A stretch of DNA of 64,000 nt from Verrucomicrobiota bacterium. Its GTDB lineage: Bacteria; Verrucomicrobiota; Verrucomicrobiia; Limisphaerales; UBA9464. The stretch is from NCBI GenBank assembly GCA_017309115.1, contig JAFLEF010000033.1:22801-86800 (forward strand), written 5' to 3'. Below the pieces are notes generated by a model. That model saw only the letters and a list, made by a program, of their open reading frames with translations. It did not search any database and was not told the DNA's origin. Positions 7,625-16,313 of this stretch are shown piece by piece (the first letter of the stretch is position 1; each line of letters starts with the position of its first letter). The position numbers were made by a program, and so were the translations under genes.

Positions 7625-10165
7625 TCAGTTCCGGGCCAGGCTGCCCGTGGCGAGACGGCGGGCGATGAACTCCCGAACCTTGGGAATTCGGCAGGCCTTG
7701 AGTAGGGCAATGGCCCGGTCAGGATCAGTCGCCACACCGCCTTCGGCCGCCATCCAGTACAGTTGCGGTAGATTGTGATCCGTGGCGTCGCCTGCGTGCT
7801 GCACCAGTGCGGTGAGAACGTCCCAGCGTTGTTCGACGGGAATTCGTTGCAGTCCTGAGGCGACGAAACGGCGCACCACCGGCGAGGGATCCTGAGCGGC
7901 TAAGCGGCCCAAAGCGGCCACCGATTCGCGGGCGGCGGGTTGCTGCCAGTCGGCCGCGGCGGTGTATGGGGCATTCTCGAGATTCAGTTGGATGGCCCAA
8001 CCGCGCAGCATCTCGTCCTGATTGAGCGCCTCCGCGGTCTCGAAGGGCAAACCACCCGTCTGGGCGAGGGACCACAGGGCCCGCAGTCGGGCGGGACGGT
8101 CCGTGCTGGTCTTGAGCACCTTGACCAAATACGCGCGTGCCGAAGCGAGCGCCGCTCCCCCGGCCTGCCGTTCCTGCAACAGCCGTCGGGCATGGCGGCT
8201 CATCCACTCGTTCTTGGAGGGAACCAACTGTGCCAATTCGTCGTCGCTCAACCGCGCCAGGTTAACCTGGGTCTTCGGTGTGTTGCCGTAGACCACCTTG
8301 TACACCCGGCCATTGCTGCGGTCGTGGCCGTCCTCCCGATTGTGGTGGCACTGGTTCTTGTCGTACCAGTCGATGATATACACGGAGCCATCCGGGTCGT
8401 ACCGCTGGTTCAGAGTCTGGCTCCACGTGTCATTGAAGTTCAGGAAATCGGACCCGTGTTCGCCAATGTAGCCGGATCCGGACGGAACCGGGCGATCCAC
8501 GTTGAGGCGCTGGCCGTGAATGTTGCCGATGAAGAGTTGGTTCCGGTATTCAGCGGGCCAGCTGGTGCCGAGGTATGCCATCAGACCGGCGTGGGCGTGG
8601 CCGCCGCCGGAGGCATCACTCCGGCCGTTGCCAGCGTGCGGACCTTGATTGCCGGCATAGTGGAGGTGATCCGCCACCGTGGTGATGTCTTCGTATACGT
8701 ACGGGAAGACGGGTTTGCCGCTGCGGGCATCGCGTGACTTCGTGTTGCGAGCGGCTTCGGCCAGGTTCAGGCAGTAGTGTTCGCCGCCCTGACGAGTAAT
8801 CCGAGCGCCCTGGACCATGTGGAACAGGTGCGGGATGACGCACATTTCCGCCCAGAGATTGCCGTACTCGTCGAAATCGATGCCCCAGGGATTGGAGCCG
8901 CCTTCGGTGAACACTTCGAACCGATGTTGAACCGGCTGATAGCGCCAGACCCCGGCGTCCACCCACTGACGGTCGGTGGCGGCGGTTCCCGGTTTGCCCA
9001 CGTTCGAGGGGCAGAACACGCCATGGCAGCCGTAGAGCCAGCCATCTGGACCCCAGGTAAACGTGTTCAGCGTCTCGTGGGTGTCGGCGGAGTAGTTCCA
9101 GCCATCCAATAGCACCTGCGGAGCGCCTGCCGGTCTCGGGGAATCGCCGTCCGCAATGGGAATGAACAGTAGATAAGGCGCCGCGCCGACCCACAGGCCA
9201 CCGAAGCCGTACTCAATCCCGGAGATCAGATTCACGCCTTCCAGGAACACGGTCCGGCGATCGAAGCGGTGGTCGCCGTCCGTATCTTCGAACACCAGGA
9301 TGCGGTCCTTGCCGTTGAAGATGTCCTTTTGGATTTCCTCCGCGGTTCCGTTCTTGGGGGGATGCCCCACCCGCTTGGGATAGGTGAAGCCTTCCGCCAC
9401 CCAGAGCCGTCCCCGGTCATCGTCGCAGAACGCGATGGGCTGCTGGACGTCGGGTTCCGAGGCGAAGACGTGCAGCTTGAATCCGGGCGGCAGGGTGGCT
9501 TTCTGGACCGCTTCCAGGGCCGACAAGCCAGCGAACAGCACGGAATCGGCCGGAGGCGGCTCGTTCTTGCGGGCCTCGGCCAGCGTGTACTCCTGGGGTG
9601 GCTGGGGTCGGGTGGGATGGAAGACGAATTCGTCGAAGTTGAGGTGTCCCCAGTGCCCAGAACGATCGTCCACGAGTCGAATGAAGATCTCTTGGCCGAC
9701 CCGGTCCTTCAGATCCACGACCACCGGCCGAAGGGTCTCGTTCTCGGTCCCGCTGATCTTGAAGAACACGTTGCTGGAGCCGGCGTCCACCAGTTCCAAA
9801 CGGGTCTCCGGCCAGGCTCCCGCCGCGAATCGGAAGCTCGCCCAAGGTTGCGTGACCTTGAAGGAGCGGGAGGTCAGCGTGCCCTTCGGGTCGTCGCCCA
9901 CTTTTTCGTAGCCACCAATCCAGTATTCTCCGGCGTGGGTCGAACTCATGTCGGCCCGTCGCGCCTTGACCAGATCGCCCCGGACGGGTTGGCCCTGGAA
10001 GGCCGTTCCGGTTGCCGTCCAATCGGTCAAATCCCCGGTCTCAAACCCCAGATTGAGGGGACGACCCTGGGAATCCACCGGAGGTGTCCCCTCCGCTCCA
10101 TGAACGTTCCAGGCCAGCATCAAGGCACCCAGCACCAACGGAGCGGAGAAGGAAACGCGCGACAT
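7625..10165 (-). CDS. PVC-type membrane-bound dehydrogenase domain protein
   Basis: The 846-residue protein begins MSRVSFSAPLVLGALML, a signal peptide; the frame extends 19 codons upstream but that part lacks a leader, so 10165 is chosen. Residues about 30-200 are a beta-rich region with TSRSFKVTQPWASFRF and NFDEFVFHP elements like a carbohydrate-binding jelly roll. Residues about 230-640 match the beta-propeller dehydrogenase-like domain common in Planctomycetes and Verrucomicrobia (TIGR02604; FCDDDRGRLWVAEG, FEDTDGDHRFDRRTVF, DVYDKNQCHHNR-type region read here as YDKNQCHHN). The C-terminal part is helical and HEAT-like. No CxxCH is present; the haem domain is provided by the next gene. Presumed periplasmic oxidation of sugars or related compounds; the substrate is unknown. 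Confidence 0.8.
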   Translation of the reverse strand: MSRVSFSAPLVLGALMLAWNVHGAEGTPPVDSQGRPLNLGFETGDLTDWTATGTAFQGQPVRGDLVKARRADMSSTHAGEYWIGGYEKVGDDPKGTLTSRSFKVTQPWASFRFAAGAWPETRLELVDAGSSNVFFKISGTENETLRPVVVDLKDRVGQEIFIRLVDDRSGHWGHLNFDEFVFHPTRPQPPQEYTLAEARKNEPPPADSVLFAGLSALEAVQKATLPPGFKLHVFASEPDVQQPIAFCDDDRGRLWVAEGFTYPKRVGHPPKNGTAEEIQKDIFNGKDRILVFEDTDGDHRFDRRTVFLEGVNLISGIEYGFGGLWVGAAPYLLFIPIADGDSPRPAGAPQVLLDGWNYSADTHETLNTFTWGPDGWLYGCHGVFCPSNVGKPGTAATDRQWVDAGVWRYQPVQHRFEVFTEGGSNPWGIDFDEYGNLWAEMCVIPHLFHMVQGARITRQGGEHYCLNLAEAARNTKSRDARSGKPVFPYVYEDITTVADHLHYAGNQGPHAGNGRSDASGGGHAHAGLMAYLGTSWPAEYRNQLFIGNIHGQRLNVDRPVPSGSGYIGEHGSDFLNFNDTWSQTLNQRYDPDGSVYIIDWYDKNQCHHNREDGHDRSNGRVYKVVYGNTPKTQVNLARLSDDELAQLVPSKNEWMSRHARRLLQERQAGGAALASARAYLVKVLKTSTDRPARLRALWSLAQTGGLPFETAEALNQDEMLRGWAIQLNLENAPYTAAADWQQPAARESVAALGRLAAQDPSPVVRRFVASGLQRIPVEQRWDVLTALVQHAGDATDHNLPQLYWMAAEGGVATDPDRAIALLKACRIPKVREFIARRLATGSLARN

Positions 10166-10178
10166 CACAGTCAATGAA

Positions 10179-11327
10179 TCAAGGAATGGTTGCTCGATAG
10201 AAGCTGTTTCCGGCCGGGGCATTCAAAATGACGGTTTCTGTCGTGTTGGCGAGGGTCACTGATTGCACCACCGACCACGCCCCGCCACCCAGGGAATCCT
10301 TCCGCTCCAGGTTCACGGTCGTACCCGCCTGGCCCGTCAGGGTAATTTGCAAGGAGCCACCGGTCAGGGCCAAGGACAGCACCGGCGGTTCGGTGGGCGT
10401 CACCGTGGCTGGATCCGTCAGATCCGGAATGCCATCCTGATCGGTATCGTTCGGATCGTTCACGAACATGTCCCACAGATCGAATTCGTCCTGAAACGGG
10501 GTCCCGGGAATGCCGTCCAGAAAGAAGAAAGAGCCGGCATACCAAGGCCGCGTGGCGATGCGATCCAAGAACAGTTCTACGCCATCGACCTCGTAGGTGC
10601 CCAGAACCTCCATCGTGACTTGATCCGGAGCCGACCATTGCGTGGGCTGCCGTTCCAGCGTGCGAGAATCTGTCACCCTCAGGGGGAAGGCGCCCGTGAT
10701 CTTGCCCTCTCCGCCAGCCCGGGTCAGATCCACACTCGCCGTCACGGTGCCACCGATCATCGTGGCCGGCGTGTACGTCAGTTTGCCCTCGTATTGGAAG
10801 ATTTCGAAGGTGTGATCGAAGGATAGTTGATCCCCAATGGGCGACGGGGACGGTAAGGACAGGGTGACGGTTCCCAGGTTTTGCCCTGCGGCACGCGACC
10901 AGGAGGCCACGACCGGTTCGGGTCCGTTGCCAAAGTCCACCGAGCCCGAGGTCTGGGCGCTGATCTCATTCTCCACCTCCAGAAAGTCCGTCAGAAAGTT
11001 GAGATTGGAGTCTCCGGACCGGGGGATATCAACTTCGAGAAACGCCACATAACCCACTTCGAACAGGGTGTCTTCGAGATAGAGGAACGTTTCGTAGCCA
11101 ATGGTCCCGCTCGCGGCGTACCATTCATTGTTAAGGGAAACGATATCACCTTCGTCGGTGAAGTCGGCGGTGAAGTTGGCCTGGTACGTGGAGCCCGCCG
11201 CGTCCTCTGCCGAAGCGGAGTAAACGGCCAACGATTGGCAGGCGATTTTTACCGTGGCCTCATTGGCTGACGCTAGGGAGGTGAGGGCGCCGAGCAGGAT
11301 GGCACCGGTCATCAGTCGGGGTTGCAT
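10179..11327 (-). CDS. secreted protein of unknown function with C-terminal FYR module
   Basis: The 382-residue protein starts MQPRLMTGAILLGALTSLASA, a clear signal peptide; 12 upstream codons are excluded for that reason. The body is beta-rich and without recognised domains (YETFLYLEDTLFEVGYVAFLEVD). Around residue 300 an acidic NDPNDTDQDGIPDLTDP stretch looks like a thrombospondin type 3-like calcium site, and the protein ends with the beta module closing in SFYRATIP that recurs in secreted proteins of this window. It precedes the dehydrogenase gene by 13 nt on the same strand, so it may be the first gene of that three-gene operon. No function can be assigned. Confidence 0.7.
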   Translation of the reverse strand: MQPRLMTGAILLGALTSLASANEATVKIACQSLAVYSASAEDAAGSTYQANFTADFTDEGDIVSLNNEWYAASGTIGYETFLYLEDTLFEVGYVAFLEVDIPRSGDSNLNFLTDFLEVENEISAQTSGSVDFGNGPEPVVASWSRAAGQNLGTVTLSLPSPSPIGDQLSFDHTFEIFQYEGKLTYTPATMIGGTVTASVDLTRAGGEGKITGAFPLRVTDSRTLERQPTQWSAPDQVTMEVLGTYEVDGVELFLDRIATRPWYAGSFFFLDGIPGTPFQDEFDLWDMFVNDPNDTDQDGIPDLTDPATVTPTEPPVLSLALTGGSLQITLTGQAGTTVNLERKDSLGGGAWSVVQSVTLANTTETVILNAPAGNSFYRATIP

Positions 11328-11394
11328 GTCGTAAACGATGTCTAATTCCCAGAAAACCGGCAAGCAGGGAGTAGACCCAACCCGATGGCCTGGT

Positions 11395-11421
11395 CGCCCG
11401 GCGAAGGAGGTCCGCCGGGCG
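11395..11421 (-). terminator. hairpin downstream of leuA
   Basis: CGCCCGGCG (11395-11403) and CGCCGGGCG (11413-11421) pair perfectly around a 9-nt loop, 24 nt past the leuA stop. No T-tract follows on the minus strand, so it is at best a weak or factor-assisted end of the leuA transcript. Confidence 0.35.
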
Positions 11422-11444
11422 CAGGGTGTGGAACCTTTGAAAAC

Positions 11445-13100
11445 TCAGAGCCGGTTCAACGCGCTCAGGACCGCTTTCATGGAAGCGAGTTCAATGTTGG
11501 TGTCCACGCCGGCACCCCATTTGGTGTGGCCGTCTGTGGTCTTGATCTGGATGTAGGCGATGGCGCTGGCCTCGGTTCCAGCGCTGAGGGCGTGCTCCTT
11601 ATAGTAGGCGACGCTGAACGGCGGCGCTCCGGCCGAGACCAAGGCATCGACGAAGGCGGCGATGGGGCCGTTGCCCCGGCCGGTGACGGCAACTTCCCGA
11701 CCGTCACGGCGCAGTGAGGCGCGGCACTCAAACAACCGCTCCACGCCGTCGGCATGGAAGTGATGCAGTTCCCACGGTTGGGTCCGCTCGATGTACTCCC
11801 GCCAGAACATCGTTCGCAGTTCCTCCGCTTTGACCTCCCGTCCGAGCGCATCCACTAGGTCGTTGGCAATGGGGCCAAATTCGCGCTGCAGGTCCTTGGG
11901 CAATTCGATGCCGAATTCACGTTCGAGCAGAAACGCAACTCCACCCTTGCCGGATTGGCCGTTGACGCGGATCACCTCGTGGTACTCGCGGCCAATGTCG
12001 GAAGGATCGATGGTGAGATAGGGAACGTCCCAGTGTGGCTGTCGCGCCTTGGCCCATTCGGCGAGACCTTTCTTGATCGCGTCCTGATGCGATCCGCTGA
12101 AGGCCGTGAACACCAGTTCACCGGCATAGGGCTGACGCGGGGGAACTGTCATGCCGGTGCAGCGTTCATACACTTCCCGCACTGCGTTGAGGTCGGTAAA
12201 GTCGAGTTGGGGGTCGAGGCCGTGCATGTACAGGTTCAGTGCGACGGTGACCAAATCCAGGTTGCCGGTGCGTTCCCCGTTGCCGAAGAGTGTTCCTTCG
12301 ACGCGATCTGCTCCGGCCAGCAGTCCCAGTTCGGTGGCGGCGACCCCGGTGCCCCGGTCGTTGTGAGTGTGCAGGCTGATGACCAGGGCCTCCCGGTTGC
12401 GGATATTGCGGGAGATCCATTCGATCTGATCGGCGTACACGTTGGGCATCGCGACCTCCACCGTGTCGGGCAGATTGAGGATCATCTTGTTCTCGGCGGT
12501 CGGTTGCCACACATCCATGACCGCTTCGGAGATCTCCTTCGCAAACTCGACTTCGGTGGCGCTGAAACTCTCCGGCGAATACTGGAGGCGAACCCGGGTG
12601 CCCTTCAGCCGGGGCAGCCGCTCGTGGATCCAGCGAGCACCTTGCACGGCAATCGCTTTGATCTCGTCCTGCGTTTTGCCGAAGACCACCCGGCGCTGGG
12701 CCGGGGAGGTAGAGTTGTAGAGGTGAATGATGACGCTCTTGGCACCCACCAAGGATTGCACGGTACGTTCAATCAGGTCCTCGCGAGCCTGAACCAGGAC
12801 TTGGATGGTGACGTCGTCGGGGATTCGGTTTTCCTCGATGAGCCGGCGGTTGAAGGCGAACTCGGTATTGGAAGCGGAAGGGAATCCCACTTCGATTTCC
12901 TTGAAGCCACAGTTCACGAGGGACTGAAACAGTTCGAGTTTCTGGGCGACGTTCATCGGCACGGCCAGGGCCTGATTGCCATCGCGCAGATCCACACTGC
13001 ACCAGATGGGGGCGTGCCGGAGTACCTGATTCGGCCAGCGGCGGTCGGGAAGATGGATGGGCGGGTACGGGCGGTATTTTTCAGCGGGATTCTTCAGCAT
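11445..13100 (-). CDS. leuA: 2-isopropylmalate synthase, type 2 (LeuA2)
   Basis: This enzyme condenses acetyl-CoA with 2-oxoisovalerate, the first committed step of leucine synthesis, in the cytosol. The 551 residues match the long type-2 family in length and order: an N-terminal extension (PPIHLPDRRWPNQVL), the catalytic TIM barrel with LRDGNQAL, GFKEIEVGFPSAS, and the metal-binding SLHTHNDRGTG, then a C-terminal regulatory domain (about residues 430-551) where leucine feedback normally acts. The ATG at 13100 follows the leader region at 13150-13284, which carries a leucine-rich peptide and terminator, so expression is probably controlled by leucine attenuation. No obvious Shine-Dalgarno sequence precedes the start. 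No other leucine-pathway gene is visible here. Confidence 0.95.
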   Translation of the reverse strand: MLKNPAEKYRPYPPIHLPDRRWPNQVLRHAPIWCSVDLRDGNQALAVPMNVAQKLELFQSLVNCGFKEIEVGFPSASNTEFAFNRRLIEENRIPDDVTIQVLVQAREDLIERTVQSLVGAKSVIIHLYNSTSPAQRRVVFGKTQDEIKAIAVQGARWIHERLPRLKGTRVRLQYSPESFSATEVEFAKEISEAVMDVWQPTAENKMILNLPDTVEVAMPNVYADQIEWISRNIRNREALVISLHTHNDRGTGVAATELGLLAGADRVEGTLFGNGERTGNLDLVTVALNLYMHGLDPQLDFTDLNAVREVYERCTGMTVPPRQPYAGELVFTAFSGSHQDAIKKGLAEWAKARQPHWDVPYLTIDPSDIGREYHEVIRVNGQSGKGGVAFLLEREFGIELPKDLQREFGPIANDLVDALGREVKAEELRTMFWREYIERTQPWELHHFHADGVERLFECRASLRRDGREVAVTGRGNGPIAAFVDALVSAGAPPFSVAYYKEHALSAGTEASAIAYIQIKTTDGHTKWGAGVDTNIELASMKAVLSALNRL

Positions 13101-13149
13101 TGCAGTTCAGGATGGATGTGGTGCGCCACGCGTCGGCTACCCGGAGGTG

Positions 13150-13188
13150 AAAACAAAAAGCCCCACCGCCGGTTCGCGGCGATGGGGC
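13150..13188 (-). terminator. intrinsic terminator in the leuA leader (attenuator)
   Basis: On the minus strand GCCCCATCGCCG and CGGCGGTGGGGC (13188-13177 and 13171-13160) form a 12-bp stem with one U-G pair and a 5-nt loop, followed at once by TTTTTGTTTT. The stem starts 18 nt after the stop of the leucine-rich leader frame and ends about 50 nt before the leuA start. A CGCGG...GGGG stretch at the end of the leader frame can pair with the CCCC...CCGCG arm of the terminator, giving a competing antiterminator. It may also end read-through from ispA. Confidence 0.85.
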
Positions 13189-13206
13189 GGAAAGCGATGT
13201 GAGCAT

Positions 13207-13284
13207 TCAACAGACCCCGACCACCGCGCGGCTGAGCGACAGCAGCGCGTTAAGTGTAAGTCGAAGTCCGAGGAGGCGGATCAC
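13207..13284 (-). CDS. leuL: leucine-rich leader peptide of leuA attenuator
   Basis: A 25-codon frame starting GTG ATC CGC CTC CTC contains eight leucine codons (positions 4, 5, 7, 9, 11, 14, 15 and 17) and three valines near the end, and stops 18 nt before the terminator hairpin. This is the standard design of amino-acid attenuators: ribosomes stall at Leu codons when charged tRNA-Leu is scarce, so an antiterminator forms and leuA is transcribed. The frame remains open upstream, so the start is not certain; GTG at 13284 is the nearest good one. No Shine-Dalgarno is visible. A possible promoter TTGCCC-17 nt-TACACC at about 13320-13292 would give a nearly leaderless start. The symbol is by analogy with other leuA leaders. 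Confidence 0.75.
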   Translation of the reverse strand: MIRLLGLRLTLNALLSLSRAVVGVC

Positions 13285-13357
13285 GGGAAAGGGTGTAACG
13301 GGCGGGATGTTGTCGGGCAAGTCCGATTCCTGGCGGTTCGCCAGCGGCCCGGCTGTA

Positions 13358-14257
13358 TCAGCGGTCTCGATCGAGCAAATACTTCGCCAGGGCTTCGAGG
13401 GCGACGGCCCGACCGCGGAAGGGCTTCAGGGCGGCAAATGCCTTGCCGGTCAACTGGGCGGCGATCTTTTTCGATTTCTCCAAGCCGACGAGGCGCGGGT
13501 AGGTCGCCTTTTGTGCGGTCACGTCTTTTCCGGCGGTTTTGCCCAGAGTCTCAGTCGACTGGGTGACGTCCAGAATGTCGTCGATGACCTGGAAGGCGAG
13601 GCCGACGTGATAGCCGAAGTCGGTCAGGGCCTGCAGTTGGGCCGGAGTGCAGTTGGCGCTCATGCCGCCGAGACGAACCGAGCAGCACAGCAGTGCGCTG
13701 GTCTTTCGCTCGTGGATGTAGCGGAGTTGGGCGACGGACAGATCCTTCCCCTCGCCTTCCAGGTCGGCGACCTGACCAGCGATGAGTTGCAGCGATCCGG
13801 ACGCCTTGGCCAGTTCGAGGATGAGATCCTGATGGGTGTATCGCTTCCAGGACCGGGCCTGAGCGGCGATTTCGAAGGCCTGGGTCAGCAAGGCATCTCC
13901 GGCCAGCACGGCAATCCCTTCGCCATAGACCTTGTGGTTGGTGGGTTTGCCCCGGCGGAAGTCGTCGTTGTCCATGGCCGGTAGATCGTCATGGATCAGC
14001 GAGTAGGTATGGATGCACTCGACGGCACAGGCGAGGGGCATGGCCTCGGAGTCGTTGCCGCCACACGCCTCTGCGGCGGCGAGCACCAGAGCGGGTCGCA
14101 TCCGCTTGCCACCGGCGAATAGCGAATACCGCATCGCCTGATGAATCGTGGCCGGGCGGGCGGTTCCTTTCGGCAGGAATCCATCCAAAGCCCGGTCGAC
14201 CGCGTGGGAGCGGGACTTGACCCAGGCCGACAGATCGAACGGAGCGGATTTCGACAT
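13358..14257 (-). CDS. ispA: polyprenyl (farnesyl/geranylgeranyl) diphosphate synthase
   Basis: The 299-residue protein joins isopentenyl diphosphate to allylic diphosphates in the cytosol, making C15-C20 isoprenoid precursors. Both aspartate-rich motifs are present: DDLPAMDNDDFRRG (first, FARM) and IDDILDVTQ (second), along with GGKRMRP near residue 50 that binds the diphosphate. Length and the two-residue insertion in the first motif fit bacterial FPP synthases of the IspA type. It lies between infA and the leuA leader on the same strand; a leuA promoter probably lies in or near its 3' end. Chain length cannot be set by eye, so farnesyl versus geranylgeranyl product is open. Confidence 0.9.
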   Translation of the reverse strand: MSKSAPFDLSAWVKSRSHAVDRALDGFLPKGTARPATIHQAMRYSLFAGGKRMRPALVLAAAEACGGNDSEAMPLACAVECIHTYSLIHDDLPAMDNDDFRRGKPTNHKVYGEGIAVLAGDALLTQAFEIAAQARSWKRYTHQDLILELAKASGSLQLIAGQVADLEGEGKDLSVAQLRYIHERKTSALLCCSVRLGGMSANCTPAQLQALTDFGYHVGLAFQVIDDILDVTQSTETLGKTAGKDVTAQKATYPRLVGLEKSKKIAAQLTGKAFAALKPFRGRAVALEALAKYLLDRDR

Positions 14258-14353
14258 GCGAGGGGAAAGCTTAGAAAGATTTCCCGGGTCAGCACAAAGA
14301 CCAAATCGTCGCTCGGACTCCCCTATCTTGGGAGGGTTCCGGTTGAGGCTGGA

Positions 14354-14569
14354 TTAACGCAAACGCCAAGTGATCCGGGCTTTGTTCAAGTCGTAAGGCG
14401 ACATTTCGCAGCGGACTCGATCGCCCACGCTGAGGCGGATCCAACGCTTGCGCATTTTTCCGGAGATGGTGGCCAGCACGAGATGCTGGTTGGCGAGTTC
14501 AACGCGGAACATGGTGCCCGGGAGCACCGTATGGACACGTCCCTCTACTTCGATTGGTTCTTCTTTCAT
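14354..14569 (-). CDS. infA: translation initiation factor IF-1
   Basis: The 71-residue protein is a complete S1/OB-fold IF-1: [37 protein letters not shown] and the closing [11 protein letters not shown] correspond to the conserved E. coli sequence. It binds the ribosomal A-site during initiation. The gene stands alone, upstream of ispA by 96 nt on the same strand, and not in a ribosomal protein cluster. Confidence 0.93.
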   Translation of the reverse strand: MKEEPIEVEGRVHTVLPGTMFRVELANQHLVLATISGKMRKRWIRLSVGDRVRCEMSPYDLNKARITWRLR

Positions 14570-15122
14570 GATGGCTGCTCACGGGTCCTGACGGTCCTGG
14601 CGACATCTCACCGACCGGTGAAAGAGAGACGCACCCTGGCTTAAGTCGACACGAACACCCGCGTATGGGGAGGACAGGAGAAGCACTCGAATCGGCCTGC
14701 CGACGGACCGGAACGATCGGCTCGCGCATTCAACACCACGGGAGCGAGCCCGATCCCATCCGAGCGTGGCTGCCGCGTTTCAGTATTCCGAAGGGGATTT
14801 CCGGCAGAACCCGCGACTGAACGATGTCCTTCGGGAGTCTGCCCGGACGGAACCAGAACCGCAGTCGAACAGGAACCGCCAATCTGACGATTTCGAGGGA
14901 TCTAGGCAAAGGGCATTATCAACAATCTGACTCCTCTGATTTGGAAAGAGAATGGGCCCGTGGGTGACCAAGCAGCACCAGGAAGTGATTTCGAACAGGC
15001 GCGACCGTGACGACGTCGACTACAGCAATTCACGCGGTCTGGGGGGAAACATTTTGACCGGTTGGGTGGCGGGCATTAAACGGTTTCCGCGCGTTGGATG
15101 AATTCGAGATGATGGAACCAAG
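14570..15122. other. 553-bp intergenic region between infA and tolQ
   Basis: I find no gene or RNA in this divergent spacer. Toward its right end TTGACC at 15054-15059 followed after 17 nt by TAAACG (15077-15082) is a plausible sigma-70-type promoter for the tol operon, about 40 nt upstream of tolQ. The rest has no open frame with protein-like composition. The infA promoter should lie within the left part but I cannot place it. Confidence 0.5.
15054..15082 (+). promoter_or_regulatory. candidate promoter of tolQRAB-pal
   Basis: TTGACC and TAAACG are separated by 17 nt. The -35 matches the consensus at five of six positions, the -10 at only three. Position, about 40 nt before tolQ after a long empty spacer, supports it; the weak -10 limits confidence. 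Confidence 0.35.
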
Positions 15123-15854
15123 ATGAATTTCACAGCCGGCCTGTTGGCCGCGAATCAGGGTGGCTTCACGCTGACCTATATTTGGGATCAGGCGACGCCC
15201 GAGGCCAAGGTCATCATCATCATCTTGGTGTTCTTCTCGATTTTCGCCTGGTCGGTAATGGGCTCCAAAGCCATCCAAATGCGCCGGGCTCGCCGACTAA
15301 ATCACTATTTTGAAGCGGAGTTCCGAGAGCAGAAGTCGGTCCTCGCTATTTTTGATCGGAAACTCCAGGTGCAAGGGTGTCCCTTGTTTTCCGTGTATCT
15401 GGACGGATGCACTGATTTGGATGGTCATTTGCAAGGTCCGGATGGCCAACGGAAGGAGTTTGCCACGCTCAAGGCGCTCGAACATGTGAAGCGCGCCTTG
15501 GAAGGGTCAGTTGCTCGGGAATCTCTGCGTCTGGAATCAGGCTTGGTGTTGTTGGCGGCTGCAGTAAGCGGCGCGCCTTTTCTTGGTCTGCTGGGAACCG
15601 TCTGGGGCGTGATGGATGCCTTCGGTGGGGTGGCGATCGCAGCACAGGCGGGTTCACGGGCGGATTTGGCGGTCATGGCGCCCGGCGTGTCGGCGGCGTT
15701 GGTGACTACGGTGGCCGGACTGCTGGTCGCAATTCCCTCCATGTTTGGCTACAATTGGCTGGTTCACACCCTTCGGGTCCACACTGTCGAACTCGATAAC
15801 TTCGCCCAAAGTCTCGCCTCCAGGATGGAGACTGAGTTCTTGAAGGACGAGTAG
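15123..15854 (+). CDS. tolQ: TolQ/ExbB-type proton channel subunit
   Basis: The 243-residue inner-membrane protein belongs to the MotA/TolQ/ExbB family. Three membrane segments are visible: about residues 30-52 (IIIILVFFSIFAWSVMG), 137-160 (ending GAPFLGLLGTVWGVMDAF) and 178-200 (VTTVAGLLVAIPSMFGYNW); the last two carry the conserved GLLGTVWG and TTVAGLLVAIP motifs. With TolR it forms the proton-driven motor that energises TolA and, through it, the Tol-Pal bridge needed for outer-membrane constriction. It is the first gene of tolQ-tolR-tolA-tolB-pal, with tolR starting about 34 nt later. Confidence 0.93.
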   Translation: MNFTAGLLAANQGGFTLTYIWDQATPEAKVIIIILVFFSIFAWSVMGSKAIQMRRARRLNHYFEAEFREQKSVLAIFDRKLQVQGCPLFSVYLDGCTDLDGHLQGPDGQRKEFATLKALEHVKRALEGSVARESLRLESGLVLLAAAVSGAPFLGLLGTVWGVMDAFGGVAIAAQAGSRADLAVMAPGVSAALVTTVAGLLVAIPSMFGYNWLVHTLRVHTVELDNFAQSLASRMETEFLKDE

Positions 15855-15888
15855 TTGGTTGAGCCATCTCCGAACGGCACCTTTTCCC

Positions 15889-16311
15889 ATGCGCCGCTTC
15901 TCCCAACGCAACTCGCTGGTGACGCTGAACGACATCAACGTCACCCCGTTGCTTGATCTGGCGTTCGTGCTGCTGATCATTTTCATCATCACGACTCCGT
16001 TGATGGAACAATCGGTGAACCTTCGGTTGCCGGTCGGCGGCGCCAACAAGTCCGCCAAGCCCGAGGATGTCGTCTTGGCGGAGGTTCGGCCGGATGGGGT
16101 GTACTATTTGCGGGGCCGGCCCTTGGGGGCGGATTTGCGCGTTTTGGAGTCCCGTTTAGTCGACGAGTACCGGAAGAATCCCAATCTGGTGGTCCGCATT
16201 CGGGCGGACGCCGGCGGTAAGTTTGAGCTGCCGATGAACATCATCGAGATCTGTCGGCGCAACGGGATTACCCGTTTCGATATTGCAACTGAACCTCCTG
16301 CCCGACGTTGA
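15889..16311 (+). CDS. tolR: TolR/ExbD-type motor subunit
   Basis: From ATG at 15889 the protein has 140 residues: a cytoplasmic NDINVTPLLDL sequence, one membrane helix with the conserved proton-carrying Asp (PLLDLAFVLLIIFI), and a periplasmic domain (ADAGGKFELPMNIIEICRRNGI). A TTG ten codons earlier (15859) would extend it, but the ATG gives the usual N-terminus. Its stop overlaps the region of the tolA start, indicating translational coupling. Confidence 0.92.
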   Translation: MRRFSQRNSLVTLNDINVTPLLDLAFVLLIIFIITTPLMEQSVNLRLPVGGANKSAKPEDVVLAEVRPDGVYYLRGRPLGADLRVLESRLVDEYRKNPNLVVRIRADAGGKFELPMNIIEICRRNGITRFDIATEPPARR

Positions 16312-16313
16312 CC

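Noticed and set aside
9269-10177. 302-codon plus-strand frame across the dehydrogenase gene
   Set aside because: Shadow of a recognisable minus-strand gene, no signal peptide or motif.
11955-13202. 415-codon open frame opposite leuA
   Set aside because: It is antisense to a well-conserved leuA and has the His/Gly/Val-rich composition of a GC-rich shadow frame.
14640-14780. tRNA-like stretch downstream of the infA start
   Set aside because: Some GC-rich pairs are possible, but no acceptor stem, anticodon arm or T-loop (GTTCRA) in proper spacing.
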